Of a stretch of DNA of 64,000 nucleotides, positions 1 through 12,854 are shown piece after piece (the stretch's first letter is position 1; each line of letters opens with the position of its first letter). Below the pieces are notes generated by a model, which saw only the letters and a program-made list of their open reading frames with translations, was not told the origin of the DNA and did no database searches. The position numbers and the translations under genes were made by a program. Source of the DNA: Argopecten irradians (Eukaryota; Mollusca; Bivalvia; Pectinida; Pectinidae); the NCBI RefSeq assembly GCF_041381155.1, contig NC_091134.1:1174001-1238000 (forward strand), written 5' to 3'.

Positions 1-573
1 ATATTATTAAAATGGTAAATATGAAATTTATTTTGTGCACTATCTACATTAGATACTGCTTGTTATTAGATCTTTTACTAAAAATAATGTTACTTTTATA
101 TCAGAAGTGAAATTGATAAATTTTTTAAAGATTTTTTTTTTCTCAGAGTATCGTGCTTGAATGATGAGGTTAACTTATGTAATCATAAAGAAGTCAACAT
201 CTATTAATTTACCTACCAAAGAATTTCAAAATAGACAGCATTCTTTCTTTTGATTTGACTATTCATGCCTTTTACACACAAAATTGTAAATTTCTTCGTT
301 TTTGTCCATGGCTGTTGATATGACATCAAACAAAATGAACCATTTTTTCCCATCAAAACGTGTATACTGATCTAGTACAATGTACATGCATTACAGGTAT
401 GTCATATGTTGTAAACGAGTATTACCAAAATCTACTGCTGAAAATCTTTGCCATAGACAAGCATGAGGAAGAAGTGATTTGCCAAATTATCTTTTAGCCA
501 AATTCTAATTATTTCCTATACAAGTTTTTATGCTATTGAAATTTTCCATTTGTTTTGTCAAAATCCTTCATAG

Positions 574-671
574 ATAACCAAACTGATTACCCAGAATACT
601 GGGTATGTAACCAGTCAGAGAATGGGTATCTGTTCCGGGCTTACTCTGATGTTAAACCACGCTGTGTGTAA
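574..671 (+). CDS. Probable terminal coding exon of an unidentified gene
   Basis: After an acceptor (TTCATAG, AG at 572-573) there is a 98-base open stretch that, read from the third base of the exon, gives about 31 residues including YPEYWVCNQSENGYLFRAYS and ends in PRCV and TAA at 669-671. The composition (Tyr, Trp, Cys, Asn; no low complexity) is protein-like. The upstream exons lie off the left edge. I do not recognise the family. A second frame is also open to a later TAG, so the frame choice rests on composition alone. The exon could be spurious. Confidence 0.4.
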
Positions 672-2780
672 GGCATTGTTAGTGTAGAAATCATGATCAT
701 AATGTATTATCAGTGACTAGATCATCCGAATGTCATCTTGGGGGTGAGACGAGGCCGAGGTGAAATGACGAGCCAGTGTTGGCAGAAGTAGGAAAGCGGT
801 GCTTACGGTTGTGAAGGAGAAATGGTGGAATATATATTTGTTGTCTTGAAACCAAATGCCGTAAAAATGCAACTTTGTGATGGGTGGTAGGTTGTGTGTG
901 TAAGATTTGTGTGGATGTGTTAGTAGGCTGCATCAGTCGCTGTGTCACACATTACAGGAACATTGTCTTTGGGAAACTTTTTATATCCTTTAGCTTTAAG
1001 TGTGATCATTGCTGTTAAAATCGTGTATGTATGTCATAGTGAGAGAGATAGTGTGAATTCATCATTTAGCTTTGAGTGTAACTCTCTGTCCAGTGTCTTC
1101 TGCTAAATGTTCTCAAGAACATGTGCATTTGATGTCCCAAACTATGTGCTGACTTCACCATTTCTTGAGATTTTATGTGGAGCTAAAAGTCTTGATTTTG
1201 AAAACCTCTCGCATCTAATTAGTAATTAAGTAGTCCAAGTTTAATGAAATCGTGGTGCTGCTTGGATTCTGACAGGAAAGATAACTCTTACCAAACATTT
1301 TACCAAAGGTCATGTGTTATTTCCAATTCGTGCAATATTTTGTATATATGAACCAATTTTATACTGTACATGGTATCTTGTTTTTAATCAATACCTTTTG
1401 ATCTGTAATGTATATTTCTGTTTTGAAGTAACACTGATCATCACTTTTTTTGTATAGTTTATATTTAGTTTCCATGTCGAATGTTTACTTTTGAATTTAA
1501 AACCAATTAATCTATACAAAACAAGCATAACGTAGTATTTTTCTTTCAACAAGTTTTGGAATGATTTGATTGGTATTACAGGTTATATGATTTGAATTAA
1601 TTTTTACACAAATTTCCTGGTTGCTTTGAAAGCTGCAAGGAGCATGTAATTTTACACCTAGTGATCCAATATCAAAATGCAGTATTCCTTGACAAAAAAT
1701 GGCTAGTTTGATGGTGTTATTGCCGAAAATTTGACCAAGGCAATCATCTCCTTGAAATGAATGAGTGTATGGTATGTCAGCTCTGGAATGTGTGTATAAA
1801 TGAAATGTGTACATGTGAGAAAGTTTGATTTGTGAAAGTACAAATGAAATAAAGACAAGAACAGGAGTTGCCTAGGATTTGAAGAAGGCCAAATAAAAAT
1901 CGTGTGTGACAACTTATTCTAAGTATCACAGTATCTTAAATCATTTGTCTTAATGGCAGTGTTCATAAATACGTTAACATCATGTTAACAAATTATGGTT
2001 AGGGTTGTCTGCCCTTGTCCAAGCATTACCATGGTTACTATTGACTTGGTTGCCCCCCACCCAGAAGATGTTTTGTACAGAATACTTGACGGTAGATGAT
2101 TGTGTAAATGATATCGGCCTAGTGGGCCGAAATAAAAATGCCCAATATAATATTTGTTGTGTTGTTTATCTACAGATCCAATGACAAAACCAAACAAAAG
2201 GACCATAGATTATCAAGATTAATGTCCGGGTTTTGGTGACAAATTTGCTTTTACAATTTGATGTGTACACAGATTTTACAATTTGGTAATAATCCAACAG
2301 TACATTGTTCAATTTTGAGGATAAAAATTTAAGAGAAAAAACAAACAGTATTAAAACTTAAACAGGAGTTCAATTTTGAGGATAAAAATTTAAGAGAAAA
2401 AACAAACAATATTAAAACTTAAACAGGAGTTGAAAATGTTGTGGTCACCTTCATTTTGTCATACAAGGATTATGTTATGGTATACCTTCAGACCTGCTCC
2501 TAGATAATCAACAATAACACATGAAACCATGGAGACAACACTTTAGACCATTTTTCCTCTGTCCCTCAACTCCCTTGGGTGGTCCTTATAGGCAGGTATG
2601 ACTCAACAATGTATTTAGTGTCTGGAATAATGAAATAGTGTCCATAGTTTACCCTCGGAAGTGACAACTGTAACATAAATAACATTTATAGGGAATTTAG
2701 ACTCATTACAAATCTTAACAATCACTTTTTCAAGATCATCTGATTAACAATGTCACTTCAGACTGTATATGTCCCTGTAA
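672..2780. other. 3' flank or intergenic DNA, no gene seen
   Basis: AT-rich DNA without a convincing exon on either strand. If the exon ending at 671 is real, part of this is its 3' UTR; an AATAAA-like signal lies near 1849. The short minus-strand ORFs here have no splice context or protein-like composition. A 61-bp tandem duplication is listed separately. Confidence 0.5.
2310..2431. repeat. 61-bp tandem duplication, two copies
   Basis: The sequence at 2310-2370 is repeated at 2371-2431 with about one mismatch (unit begins CAATTTTGAGGATAAAAATT). No gene association is visible. Confidence 0.9.
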
Positions 2781-2783
2781 GCG

Positions 2784-3421
2784 CATCCTCGATACTCCAG
2801 GGGTTACTATTACTGTCGTTATGGGACAAGGAAATAATTCCAACCGTGTGGACAAAAAAACTAACTGTGTCAAATTTTCAAGGCGATCTGCCCCTTTATC
2901 AAGACATAAAACAAACACGATTACATAATAGGATACGAACAGTAATACGGGACAAAGTAAGTGGACAAATATTTAACTATACAGCACAATGGAGCGCAAT
3001 TTACCCTTCAACAAGTGGCAGCCGAAGGACAGATCTACCAAAATGTAGCCATGCTGTTTGGCAGAACGCTAAAATATGAGCGATGACTGGGAAGCGTGCC
3101 ATTTGTGACGTCAGATGTGTGGCAAAATATATATATAGTGCTCATTTGTATTGGATGCAAATTTAGTTGCCTATCTCCTCGGTGTGTATGCAAAGGAGCA
3201 AAGTCCTAAATTTAGTCGCCTTATGCCAGGCAGCATATGTGAAGACACCCCCTCCCCCCTGGACTTTTGCATAGGAAAAACAATCTCAATATTCATGAGT
3301 CTGCTAAGACTTCCTTTGAATATGATTCTTTAGATTTGACGTACATCAAAGGACTAAAATAACCTTTTCTGTTATGAGGTAGTCCAGGGGTGGAATATTA
3401 ACTCCTGGAGTATCGAGCATG
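2784..3421. mobile_element. MITE, CATCCTCGATACTCC family, 638-bp version
   Basis: Left end CATCCTCGATACTCCAGGGG and an inverted right end reading CTCCTGGAGTATCGAGCATG define terminal inverted repeats of about 20 bp. The same termini occur at 4628-4712 (85 bp) and 61221-61536 (316 bp), so this is a dispersed family with very different internal lengths. No transposase is encoded. A target-site duplication is not clear for this copy. Confidence 0.75.
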
Positions 3422-3953
3422 TAGTAAGTTATAATATCCATGTAAGTGTCCCATACATTTTTTTCGTCAATCAAAACCTGCTTATCGTAGAAGGCCACTA
3501 AATTTAGGATTTTATCTTTTATTTCTGCGTACCATAATTTCTTCTTCCTAACGTCTCCCTTGACACTACCTCACTTTTGACCTTCGGTTGAGTGCTCGCC
3601 CCTATGAGTCTGTTCCCTGGCCGAGACACGCCGAAGTCTACAAAAATGGTAGTTTCAGTTTCTGGTTAGCGCTCAGCATACCGGGAGTAGGAGAACTGGT
3701 TCGCCCGTTGTCAATATAATGACCGGTGGGGTGTGTTGCATTGGTGTCTTCGGCGGCATGCTTCTGTGATATAGCACTATAAAAAGGTCAAGAGCTCCAT
3801 TATACAAGAAGTACTGCAGTCTCCCAAAACACACACCCGCACTTCATACACGAGAAATTGTTACATTTCACAATGTATATATCTTAGTGTCCATAAACAG
3901 TGTCGTTTTGAGGATAAGTTTGAAGAAGACGTAAATAACTGGTACATCAGTAC

Positions 3954-4017
3954 ACAGGTTTTCGACGCGCAATTAAAAAAAAATACTTAGTAATTTTTTT
4001 GCGCGCCGTAAACCTGT
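3954..4017. repeat. Short hairpin element with 19-bp arms
   Basis: ACAGGTTTTCGACGCGCAA at the left and its near-complement TTGCGCGCCGTAAACCTGT at the right enclose an A/T-rich loop. This could be a very short MITE or an isolated palindrome. Confidence 0.6.
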
Positions 4018-4627
4018 GATCTGTATATGTCCATATATTGGTATATTGTAACAAATTGTGTCCCTGTGTTTCGGAGATTTAGTATAAATCTACTTTATTT
4101 GGTATGCGCAAATAATAGAGCACCTTTAGATGAGCGCGCCCAAAATAAATGTTGTAGAAACTGGATGTTTTGATAGATCTTCAAACCAAAAACGTATTTT
4201 TAAAAGGCGAAAATATTTAGACCCTATATACATGTGTATCTGATACGATGCATTCATTTCCCATTCTGGTCGAGTTCCACACCTTTTCCAACTCGTCGGA
4301 TCACCAAAAAATAAATAAAACTAAATCATATTCTTGCATTCCTTTGTCAAGGATTTGCAAATAATTGAAAATATCATTTGGCCAAAATTAGATTCATTGG
4401 ACTAAAATAGTATGAAAAGCGCTCGAATTTGATTTAAACTACGTTTTTTGATATTTAGGAAATAATTAGTCGAATCACGTGTGCAAAATTCTATTGCGTC
4501 TTCTAGTTTGAATTCTACAATAATTATCATCACTTGTAGATGAAAAGATTTAGATTACTAAAACAAAAGTATGTATGTACTATATCCGTATTGATGGATG
4601 GAATATCATACGTGTACTGCCATTGAC

Positions 4628-4712
4628 CATCCTCGATATTCCAGAGGTTACTATCACTGACATTATATCCACTACCATCAGTGATATAGTAACCCCTGGG
4701 ATATCGAGGATG
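4628..4712. mobile_element. MITE, CATCCTCGATACTCC family, 85-bp version
   Basis: Almost the whole element is a hairpin: CATCCTCGATATTCCAGAGG at the left and CCCCTGGGATATCGAGGATG at the right. It is the minimal member of the family also seen at 2784-3421 and 61221-61536. Confidence 0.8.
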
Positions 4713-4910
4713 ATGGATACTGACTTGTGGCGGACCTCTTACATTTCCCGAAGTATACATTCACTTGAAAACTTTAAAACAAAAACGGATGTCTACCATC
4801 AAACTAAATTTATGAAATTGAAAAGAACGGGGACTCTTGGGTCTCCGACAAAGATTTAAAATCATCGTGAACAGATCCAACCCGGGGGTTCAGTTGTCAA
4901 CACGAGGCTT

Positions 4911-5152
4911 TGTCCACATGGATCTGAGAATTAGTTACAGATTGTATAATCATGGACCCACCAGAGTGCCCTAAGACCATTTTAGACGTTTTAGAGGCAT
5001 TGAAAAAAAAAACCCGGTAAAAATCATAGTACCATGTAGAGTATGATTTTTACCGTTTTTTGATCTAGACCTCTAAAACGTCTTAAAATTGTCTTAGGGC
5101 ACTCTAGTCCATGGTTATATAATCTGTAACTAATTCTCAGATCCCTGTGACT
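4911..5152. mobile_element. Foldback MITE with arms of about 100 bp
   Basis: The two halves are inverted copies of each other: the left half contains GATCTGAGAATTAGTTACAG and AGTGCCCTAAGACCATTTTA, and the right half contains their complements ending CTCAGATCCCTGTGAC. The centre is around 5020. A solitary right half of the same family is at 8226-8357. Confidence 0.85.
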
Positions 5153-5936
5153 TTGTCGAGTACGGATTGACAGATAAGAATCTTATCACGAGGTTTGAGT
5201 CCTCCTGTCTCACCCCAAAGAGTGTGAGTGATTCTTTTTCTCTTACCCTATGTGAGCACGTGCAAAGATCTCGTGTAGCTTGTTAGGGCGAGATAGAACA
5301 ATCTCACATCAGTAAAATCTCGGATATCCCTGTCTGGGGTGAGAGAAGATTTATCTACAAAAAGAAGAAGATCCAAAGTAACATTGAAATCTAATGAGTG
5401 AAGGTAGCGTCGTCATATTTCATCAAATCGACCACATTCAAGTAAAAAATGTTTGTTATCTTCGGCCACACCACATATACATAACCGAGATGGTATATAC
5501 ATATATACATATATATATATTCATATAAATGGCTATTTAGAGCACTACGCCCCATTCTTAGTCGTGCATGATATAGGCCTAGTTGACCCTTACGAGTACC
5601 AGAACTGAAATAGGCTTAAGTTAGTGTTTGATTACTCAACATGATTGTTCATAGCAGTATTTTACAGACAAAAGTTATGATACTGCAGTTTACAACAAAG
5701 TCAAAGAAATGTGGCACAAACAGTATATACTTGTTTTAATAGTGTTAACATGCAGTACAATTCCAAACCACACTTGCTTAAAGAGGTACTTTGTTCTGTT
5801 TGTGTAACGTGTAAATATCGAGCTGTTCAAAATGAGAAGTCGTGCCCTCGGGCAATCGCAACTTCTTGAGAGTAACTCAAATCTTCGAGGTTGCGATATT
5901 GGCCCTACTTTCCCGTAGCGGGAAACCGTGTTTCCA

Positions 5937-6039
5937 GACTGGATTGCCTGTCGTAGTTTTTCTACTCTCCGCTAGGTTTCGCCCCGATGTGAGCGCAGCC
6001 TAGCGGAGAGAATTGTTACTAAGGCAGGCAATCCAGTCT
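5937..6039. repeat. Foldback element of about 103 bp
   Basis: AGACTGGATTGCCTG and CTCTCCGCTAGG at the left are answered by CCTAGCGGAGAG and CAGGCAATCCAGTCT at the right. There is no coding capacity; it is probably a small MITE. Confidence 0.75.
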
Positions 6040-6775
6040 AATTGTCTTCCATCGTGACCTTTGACACTAGACTATTTACTTCTGCTCGTTCCTCTTTCCG
6101 GCGGGACAAGATGGTTGTCTCTTATCATATTTTGTTGAATTTTGCATCGTAACAGCTTCAAAGCTCAAATTACATGATATTTCATGATTTAATTCTGTTA
6201 GAGACTTTAAGTTTTCATAACAGTAAGAAACCATACCCGAACTATGTTTTGGACTTCTTTCTTGGATTATTATGACGTCAGCATTGACAACAAGAACAAG
6301 TTGTGTTGGCGGGAGTTCTGGTTGGGAGCTCCCGGGGAAATCTTTATAAAAAACGTAAATATAGGTGAAATACCAAGAAAAAGTGGAAAACGTGAGTATA
6401 TTCATTTCTTTAAGTATGTAATGTACGGAGTCGAGCGTAAAAAGTTTTCAATTTGACTCTAATCATTGATTAAATTCGACCTGCCATATTGTGAAAACAG
6501 CTGGGCGGAAGTGACTTGAAGTGTTGAGATTCTAGCCTAATTTAGCTTTGTGTATCCCAGTTTGGATGCTAAAGTAGTGTTTTCAGCAATGTTTTAGTTT
6601 TGCATGTCTATATTAACGTTATCTTGGCCAACAATAAGCACTGCATTTCTTGAATTTACCGATACATTCTAGGACTAGAGATATGCAATGACGCTGTGGT
6701 GTCGACTTTGACTCTATTAAAATATTGACAACGATGATGTTATTGCAAATATAAGAGATAATCATAATAGTATTG

Positions 6776-6935
6776 ACCAGACATCTTAGCCACTTGGCCA
6801 CCGAGGGGTAACAGTATCTCTCTACAATTTGCAGACTCGGTGGCTGAGTGGTTAAGATGTCTGGACATATATTAACAAAGGCCCTCCACCTCTGGGTTGC
6901 GAGTTTAAATCCCATGTGGGTCAGAAAATTTTGGA
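6776..6935. mobile_element. tRNA-derived SINE heads in inverted arrangement
   Basis: The plus-strand head (about 6834 on) has an A-box-like GTGGCTGAGTGGTTAAGATG and a B-box-like GCGAGTTTAAATCCCATGTG near 6899. Just upstream, 6779-6812 carries the complement of the A-box half, so two SINE heads lie head to head and could fold into a hairpin. The head matches the full SINE at 49732-49950 and the inverted one at 31254-31450. The missing downstream tail and base changes argue against a functional tRNA gene. Confidence 0.75.
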
Positions 6936-7073
6936 AGGAGTCATCGAATGCCTTAATTCTATAAATCTGTTTTCAACTACTTACATATAATTGAAAAGTA
7001 AGACTAAATAAAGTATATTTTACCATTAAAATTAATTTGAAGTAATTCAATAACTATCTATTTCAGACCTAAA

Positions 7074-9678
7074 ATGGTTCTGAACCGTGGTCATACTGGT
7101 CACGGATATTACCAGCCTGACCAAGAGTCAGTGTCTGATGGGAAAATCAATGAGGGGAGCCGTAAATCCCATCTGCCCCCTCTCCAGGAGCAGAGAACAA
7201 GCCTGAGGTCTTACCCTACAGCTGAGTCAGGGAGGAGAATCATCTTCCCCACTCCACAGGACAACAGGAAACAGCACCCTCCTACTGAGGCAAAGAGCAC
7301 CACACATGGATTGCTGCCCAAGGTCCAGGGAACCAACAGGGGTACCAGCAAATGTGAGTAGAACCTGGGAAGGCATTCTGAGTACTAACACTGGACCTAA
7401 TTATCCGTCCATAGTATCAGTTTAGGCCAAATAAAAAAATATTCTTGTTTCTGGTAACACCCTTAAAAAATGAAGGGTCGGTAGGTAGGGATTTTTTTTT
7501 CTCTTCATCCCAGTTTCTTGCAGTGAAAAAACTGAAGTAGACTTCAGTCAACCTTATATAAACCCTGGATTTGATTTCCAGCAGATTATTGGTTTCTTAG
7601 ATTTACAGAATTTGTACAAAAATTCCTGATTTTGTGAAAAACCAAACAAAATATAGGTTGTAATTTGTTTGGTTGAGTACAAAACTAATAAAAAGTTTTT
7701 GAGTAGGCACTGATTTTAAAGGGTTGTTCGGGTTACCGGAAACACAAATATTTGTTTGTATGGCCTTATTCAGATTCGCAGATAAAGTGATATGTTACAT
7801 AAAAGTTATAGTTCTCTTTCCCAATAATAATGTTGTGTTTGAGATGTATATCCACAGTTGAATATGCTTGAATAGTATGGGAGAAATCCATATAGATGTA
7901 CAACGTCCCGAGAAGAGAAAATTTTTATAGCTGGCCAATGAGATTGCAGGAGGCAGCGCTCATGCATATTATATATATCGACCACACAGACACTTTGCAT
8001 TTTGATTAGATGATTTAGTAATGTTTCTCTCATAATGGGACTTAAATCGTCTTAATGACAGCACTTTGTATAGATTTGTAGGATGATTTTGAAAGGAAAA
8101 TTATGTTCTTTCCAACAGTAGTAACCATTTTTTATGAAGATGTGCTAGGAATGTGTTTTTATAGCCGCTGAAGTAGGCGGGTTAGAAATTTTTAGTCTAG
8201 GAGCTTGCCACCCTTCTTGTTTATAGTACCATGTAGAGTATGATATTTGCCGTTTCTTTTTTTTATCTGAATCTCTAAATCGTCTAAAAATGGTCTTAGG
8301 GCACTCTAGTGGGTCCATGATTATACATTCTATAACTAATTCTCAGATCCCTGTGAATGACAATGTTATATGTGGATTATTGAAATAATAAATCTATAAT
8401 GATTTTTGAGCTGAATGAATACTCTGGTGTTTCCAGTCAAGGGATATGTTCCTGGCCTCACTGTCAGAGATGCTGAGCGTCAGCCAATCAAGGAGGAGCT
8501 CTCCTACTTGGACAAGGCCATGGGAAAACCTGCTAACCTGTTCCCAGATGTCAAGGTGAAAATAAATCTTTTCTTATCTGCAAGATTTTAAGAACCTGTT
8601 TTATTTGTTTCATGAAATCGAGCAAGCACTTTTTTTTATTGTTTTTGCTTGCATGTTGATTGCTGATACTAATGTTTTTATGTTTTAGGATGGACAGGGA
8701 ATCGCTGCTCGTCATATGCAAAAGATCAAGATGAAGCCAATGAACCTGCTGACATTTGAAGTCTTGGAACACCAGTCTCAGCCAGAGAATCTGTACAATG
8801 ATGTAGGTTGATCCTCCACTTGGTTGATTGTTTTGTTTGATAAAATTCTGAAAAAATGATTTACTGAACTCAACACCTTTCAACTGTGCCTTTACAAATT
8901 CAGTGTCTGAGAGTGACTGTGAATTTTCCATAGACAATCGGTCTACAGAGAAAAGATTCTATGGCCCCAGCCATTTTTTCATAGCCCCATTTAATTATCA
9001 CATACATGTACCACGGTACTGTTAAATGAAAGGACTGTAATACTTCTTAGGTTTTGTTTAACTAATTCAACAGAAACCTATGGAAATTACTAAATTTACA
9101 GATTTTTCACAACAAATATTATTCTTTATCCTTGTCAAGCATTTCATCAAACATAATTCAAAATCAGAATTTGTCCATGGATGCAGAATAAAAAAAATTT
9201 TAATATGTCAAAATTGCATAGCCTATAGGGCCAAGGTGATAAGATTTTACATAGACCGACTAGATTTTCTATAGCCTTGGGCCATTGGGCCACCTTTCTC
9301 ATGAACACTGCAAATTTGAATAACAAAAATGAAATCTTTGGCCTTCGCACGCATGAATTTTTGATAAACCTTTGATGAAAGCTCTGATGACATTCTTAAA
9401 ACTAATCCTTATCTGAGTATATTTATGGTCTTTAGACACATTTCAGCAAACCTTTTCAATGAAATCATTTTATTTTTCAGTTAACCCGCCATGGCGGTCA
9501 GCCAAAGATGTCTCCTCGCCTGGTTGGTCAGCCTAAGATATCTCCTCGCTCTCACGACAGATTGCACACCCCACCAAAATGTGAGTCCCGAGCAGCTGGA
9601 CAGAAGCTTCCTTCCCTGGGTGGAGGACGGCCAGGCACAAGCAAGGGACGCCGAGGTGGCCCTAAACACGGCTTCTAA
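7074..9678 (+). CDS. Unrecognised basic Pro/Ser-rich protein, 4 coding exons, 236 aa
   Basis: Exons 7074-7353 (opening at acceptor 7067), 8437-8555, 8689-8802 and 9481-9678 join in frame (phases 1, 0, 0) to 711 nt ending in TAA. All introns are GT-AG. The start is the first ATG after the acceptor (MVLNRGHTGHGYYQPDQES). Exon 1 is Pro/Gln/Arg-rich and probably disordered. Exons 2-3 are the most globular part (KGYVPGLTVRDAERQPIKEE; MKPMNLLTFEVLEHQ). The last exon contains a doubled motif, GQPKMSPR then GQPKISPR, followed by a Gly/Arg/Lys-rich tail. The protein is strongly basic, with no signal peptide or membrane segment. A non-coding first exon may end at a GTGAGT donor near 6391. I do not know the family; a cytoskeletal or nucleic-acid-binding role would be a guess. 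Confidence 0.72.
8226..8357. mobile_element. Half-copy of the foldback MITE at 4911-5152
   Basis: This carries ACCATGTAGAGTATGAT, GGTCTTAGGGCACTCTAG and the terminal CTCAGATCCCTGTGA of the 4911-5152 element, without its left half. It lies in intron 1 of the 7.1-9.7 kb gene, 80 bp before the exon 2 acceptor. Confidence 0.8.
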
Positions 9679-10624
9679 ATCACATCACAGGCTGACTACA
9701 GAGGAGACAACTCAACTTATTTAATTGAAAAAAAATACTTATTTGGCTTTCACTTAAAAACCTGATACAATTTGAACAGAAATGAACACTTTTCCATGTA
9801 GATGTATACTATTTGCTTACTTGAAAAGTATTTTTAATATCAGAACAATTGTACAAAGTTATGTTAAAAATTGCTGTTTTTGCATGCAGGTGTAATTTAC
9901 TTAGTGCACCTTAAAATAATAGAATAGTTTAAATTTAAGTACTCTAAAAGATATTTAGTCTCCTTATGTAGGAAGTACCCCAGATTTATTACTTTCATTC
10001 TGGGTAGTGTGTGTGTTTGTGATTTTACCTTAATGGCTTTAATATCTGAACATGGCTTGTGAATTTGGGATTAATGATTTTGGTGCTCGTCTTTGCTTAC
10101 TCATGCTTACACTTGAGTTTTGCACTCTAGTCTACAAATGATATTTACATGCAGAGAGTTTGCAGGGTTTGTTCTTGGCTGCTTTTATCAGTCTTTTTTT
10201 TATAATTGCCTACACTTGTATGATTTGTGATGAAATGTATTTTCCACCACTTTTGTATCATGTGAATGTAATTACTTCTATTTCGCTGGAAGATATGAAA
10301 TGTTGTAATTAAGCTGGATAAGCATAGGGCCGCACAGAAATGTGCATTCATAAAACAAGATCAAAGAAATTCTGTAATTAATATATCAGTATATGACTAC
10401 AGTAAATAGCTCTGTATCAAACTCTGCTGTAACCAGAGCAGCACCAATCTGTGTGACTCTTAGCACTTTGATACCTTGTACAGCTCCATATTGGTATCCT
10501 CAGAGTTCTGCAGCACTGGTGCTATTGTAAACACAGCTGTTGTAAGCACAGCACCATATGAAACAGTGCTAATGCATCGAATGCTGATTCAAATTTGCTA
10601 GTCCAGAATGAATCCTTCTAAGTT
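9679..10624. other. 3' flank of the preceding gene, nothing else seen
   Basis: AT-rich sequence without exon-like stretches on either strand; it is probably 3' UTR and then intergenic DNA. Confidence 0.45.
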
Positions 10625-11365
10625 GTGCTACTGCAAACAGCACCATTTAATGTGCTTATACAAACAGCGCCGCACTCAATGTGCATAGCAAACAGCGCTG
10701 CACTTAATGTGCTACTGCAAACAGCGCCGCACTCAATGTCCATAGCATACAGCGCCACACTTAATGTCTACGCAAACAGCGCCGCACTTAATGTCTTAGC
10801 AAACAGCGCCGCACTTAAGTGCTACGCAAACAGCGCCATTAATGTGCTACAAACAGCGCCGCCTTAATGTGCTCAGCAAACAGCGCCGCACTTAATGTGC
10901 TCCAGCAAACAGGGCCGCACTTAATGTGCTACTGCAAACAGCGCCGTATTCAATGTGCATAGCAATCAGCGCCGCATTTAATGTGTTTATGCAAATAGTG
11001 CTGCTTTTAAATGTGCTTCTACAAACAGCACAGCACATTGTGTGCTATTGCAAACAGCATCACACTCAGTGTGCTTACACAAACAGCACAGCACTCAATA
11101 TGCTTATACAAACAGCTCCCACTTAATGCCTGCTGTGCAAACACTTAATGTACTTCTACAAAAACAGCACAACACTCAGTGTGATAACATTCAAACAGCA
11201 CAGCACTCAATATGCTTAGCAAACAGCTCCACATTTAATGTGCTTTTTGCAAACAGCACAGCACTAAGTGTGCTTACACAAACAACGCGCACTTAATGTG
11301 CTTATGCAAACAGTGCCGCATTTAATGTGCTTTTTGCAAACAGCACAGCACTCAGTGTGCATATT
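10625..11365. repeat. Minisatellite, unit about 25-30 bp, roughly 27 copies
   Basis: Degenerate units of the form GCAAACAGCGCCGCACTTAA plus TGTGCT with variable spacers. Copies in the centre (10640-10980) are GC-richer and more regular; those toward 11365 diverge. Translated ORFs are only periodic reflections of the unit, so this is not treated as coding. Confidence 0.9.
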
Positions 11366-12854
11366 CACCTTGTTTTGCATCATCTGTGCGTTAATATAAA
11401 AAAATTTAAGCATATGTAATGTAATTACAATGTCAAGAATCAATAAGACTTTCACAAAATTTTGTTAGTGCAATATTACTGATGTTTATTTTGTTTATCA
11501 GATATATATATTAAGTCTAGTCATTTTGATATTGTATGTTTTTTACTATTTTGATTATTGGTGCCAAATGTTTTAGCTCATAATTTATATATTTTTTAAA
11601 CTGAAGCAATTCCAATCCTTGCTTATTAATAATTATTGTCCATAAGTTTGAATGATTAACTTTGGCAATGAAGCCAGCTGATTAACATTGGATTTTACTG
11701 TCTGAAAAAGTTAAAACTTTGATAGCCTTAAGAAAAATGAAGTAATTTTGTTGGAAGCAGTATATGGTTCCAATGAGATCATGTCAGATTACAGGAGCAG
11801 AGAAATTGTGAAGCCTTCAAAGTAGATTTGTAGGTTGATGTTTTTTCTAGCAATAATAGGAAATTTGGGAATTAGTTACGTCTGTGGCAATACAATTTTC
11901 TACAATACATGTATTAACTTTTAAATTGAATTGTGCTTCTAAATATTGCACAGCAATTTGAACGTATATACATTTTTGTAATGTTTGAATATTTGTTAGG
12001 GGGTCTGTAATTGAATTGAATTTTAAAAAAAATATGCAGATAGTCAATTCAGGAGAAAATAATAATATAGTTAAGTGGTAATAGGGAGATTCAAAATTTA
12101 AAGGGAAAGAATGATTTTGTATTTATGTCATTGGGTGATTTAAAAAACACATGGTTATTGAGAGATTCAAAATTATGTAGCATAATTCAGAATGTAATGT
12201 CATTGTGCACAGCCTTTATTTACAGGCTATGGTAGGGATTCAAATTCACTTTTTAGGGAAAATTAAAAAAAAAATGTTTTTGTAGGTTGGGAGTTTTCTT
12301 TTTAGGGTTTTTTGGAGTTTATTTTGGGAGATTCAAAATGATTTAGGAGGGTTTATCTTTGCAAACTTCATATAATTGAAAGTTCTTTGGGGTTATTTAA
12401 ATGTCTTTATGAACTACAGAGCTTTCTTGTCTGATTATGGTGAGGATTCCTGAGTTTGTGTGGAATGGATGGGACACACATGTTTGGAACCAGAAACTCC
12501 TACGATCCTGGATCTCTGATGAATGTCGGATGTAGACTAACCAATCCTGATCTGACCAGACCATTGGTGCCTCTCCCCTCCAGTGATATCAGGATTTGTG
12601 GTAGAGGAAATCTTTTGAGGTGGGGTCGCTAGAAGGGTTGAGTTCGTAACCTGCCTAGTGACACCACTTTATTGATTTGAGTTCTCAAGAATGCCCGCCT
12701 GGTGGACCTGGAGGGATGGGGGTACTAGAGGCCTGGGAGGAGATGGATTGTGAGGAATACTGAAGGTAGGAGGAGGTACAGCCTTAGGAGTAGGGACAGA
12801 ACCTCTGTGTTGGACCATCAAAAGTGTGACAATGAGGGAGGAATCATAACCAGG
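11366..12854. other. Gene-free AT-rich stretch
   Basis: No exon, RNA gene or inverted-repeat element could be supported. There are several diffuse imperfect repeats of a GGGAGATTCAAAAT-like word between 12080 and 12350. Confidence 0.5.

Noticed and set aside
4628-4712. A microRNA hairpin
   Set aside because: The termini match longer elements elsewhere in the window, so a minimal MITE explains the hairpin.
10625-11296. Overlapping Cys/Ala/Leu-rich repeat ORFs
   Set aside because: Periodic shadows of the minisatellite; units vary in length and break all frames.
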